Shown here in pieces: positions 63,301 to 64,000 of a stretch of 64,000 bases of DNA. The translations under genes were made by a program, and so were the position numbers. Source of the stretch: Rhizobium sp. TH135 (GTDB lineage: Bacteria; Pseudomonadota; Alphaproteobacteria; Rhizobiales; Rhizobiaceae); assembly GCF_002855515.1 (NCBI RefSeq), contig NZ_PKRP01000003.1, forward strand, positions 372,001 to 436,000, read 5' to 3'. The notes under the pieces were generated by a model, which saw only the letters and a list, made by a program, of their open reading frames with translations, did not search any database and had not been told where the DNA came from. Each line of letters opens with the position of its first letter. Positions within the stretch are counted from its first letter, which is position 1.

Positions 63301-64000
63301 TCAACCAATTTGCCGCTGGATGCTTTTTGCTGCCTGCCACAGCTCCTCCATGCGTTCCAAGGAAGCATCGACCAACGTCTCACCTGATGCCTGAAGAGAC
63401 GTTTCTATATGTCTGAATCGATTGCGGAACTTTGTATTCGTTCCGCGCAGTGCCTGTTCCGGCTCCGCACCCACATGCCGGCCGATATTGACCAATGCGA
63501 AGATCAGATCGCCGAGCTCGTCCTTGACCTTGTCAGGCTTGTTTTCGGCCAGCGCCTCGCGCAATTCGCCGATCTCCTCCTCGACCTTGTCGAGAATGGG
63601 GGCAGCCTCCGACCAGTCGAAGCCGACCTTGGCCGCACGCTCCTGCAGCTTCAAAGCTTCTGTGAGTGCCGGAAAGGAGCGCTGCACCGAGCCGAGATAG
63701 CCGGTATCAGGATCATCAGCCGAGCCGCGGGCCGCGCGCCTTGCGAGACGTTCCGCCTTCTCCTGTTGCTTGATCATGTCCCACTGTGCCTTCACCGCCT
63801 CCGGCGTATCGGCATCGGATCGCGCAAACACATGCGGATGCCGCCGGATCATCTTGCGTGTGATGGCTTCGACGACGTCGCCGAAATTGAACTGTCCGGA
63901 CTCCTCGGCAATCCGTGCGTGGAAGACCACCTGCAGCAAAAGATCGCCCAGCTCCTCGCAGAGATCATCCGGATCCTTGCGCTCGATCGCATCCGCCACT
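63301..64000 (-). CDS. mazG: Nucleoside triphosphate pyrophosphohydrolase MazG (N terminus beyond window)
   Basis: At least 233 codons of MazG, which hydrolyses non-canonical NTPs to NMP and pyrophosphate; the family is about 270 residues, so roughly the first 40 lie outside the window. The first MazG domain shows CEELGDLLLQVVFHARIAEE and KMIRRHPHVFA. The second shows VEEEIGELREALAENKPDKVKDELGDLIFALVNIGRHVGAEPEQALRGTNTKFRNRFRHIE. Both EExxE and ExxD metal motifs are intact. It is convergent with hflX and bchEJ. Confidence 0.93.
   Translation of the reverse strand, partial: VADAIERKDPDDLCEELGDLLLQVVFHARIAEESGQFNFGDVVEAITRKMIRRHPHVFARSDADTPEAVKAQWDMIKQQEKAERLARRAARGSADDPDTGYLGSVQRSFPALTEALKLQERAAKVGFDWSEAAPILDKVEEEIGELREALAENKPDKVKDELGDLIFALVNIGRHVGAEPEQALRGTNTKFRNRFRHIETSLQASGETLVDASLERMEELWQAAKSIQRQIG

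Overview
The window is about 64 kb of dense, high-GC chromosome from an alphaproteobacterium of the Rhizobiaceae (Rhizobium/Agrobacterium relatives). The evidence is the gene set and order: a dusB-ntrB-ntrC-ntrY-ntrX-trkA-dat-hfq-hflX run, a fused ispDF, a pyruvate dehydrogenase E1-beta with its own lipoyl domain, a GTTC-N7-GTTC LexA box at lexA, and a paired transglutaminase-like peptidase and PilZ gene. No tRNA, rRNA, CRISPR array, insertion sequence or replication origin was recognised. Nearly all of it is core genome. The accessory parts are a small toxin-antitoxin islet (44.8-46.0 kb) and a bacteriochlorophyll pair (59.8-62.2 kb).

Layout. 0-4.4 kb: secreted cysteine peptidase, two-domain PilZ protein, a candidate structured small RNA, rhomboid protease, CBS protein and patatin-like lipase. 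4.4-9.3 kb: hisI, folE, a NifU/IscU-like scaffold, yidD, a DUF2267 gene and thrS. 9.3-15.5 kb: acyltransferase, a secreted beta-rich protein, nitroreductase, flavin reductase, DUF2336 protein and AI-2E transporter. 15.5-22 kb: parE, esterase, tpiA, secG, pyrG. 22-29 kb, minus strand: a PpiD-like foldase, then trpD-trpC-moaC-moeA with overlapping ends, and gltA. 29-36.5 kb: comEC convergent with lexA, then DUF1003, VOC, kdsA, eno. 36.5-44.8 kb: an FtsB-like protein, pdhA-pdhB-pdhC, an SGNH hydrolase, a YdcH-like gene behind a perfect FNR-type box, lpdA, a GlsB/YeaQ protein and lipA; this is one pyruvate dehydrogenase and lipoate unit. 44.8-46.4 kb: higB-higA and a P-loop kinase lie between lipA and the RatA/Coq10 gene. 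46.4-59.7 kb: cinA/ispDF (minus strand), then the nitrogen two-component genes, trkA, dat, hfq and hflX.

The most notable region is 59.75-62.2 kb. Between hflX and the convergent mazG/FAD-monooxygenase pair lie bchE (oxygen-independent Mg-protoporphyrin monomethyl ester cyclase, B12/radical SAM) and bchJ (V4R domain). In front of bchE are an FNR/FixK-type box (TTGAT-N4-GTCAA) and, 14 bp further on, a near-perfect dyad containing TGT-N12-ACA, the PpsR/CrtJ operator. This suggests a phototrophic (bacteriochlorophyll-making) member of the Rhizobiaceae whose bchE is switched on at low oxygen and repressed by PpsR in air. The rest of a photosynthesis gene cluster is not in this window, so phototrophy is an inference. 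A second FNR-type promoter with the same box-to-minus-10 spacing precedes the YdcH gene upstream of lpdA.
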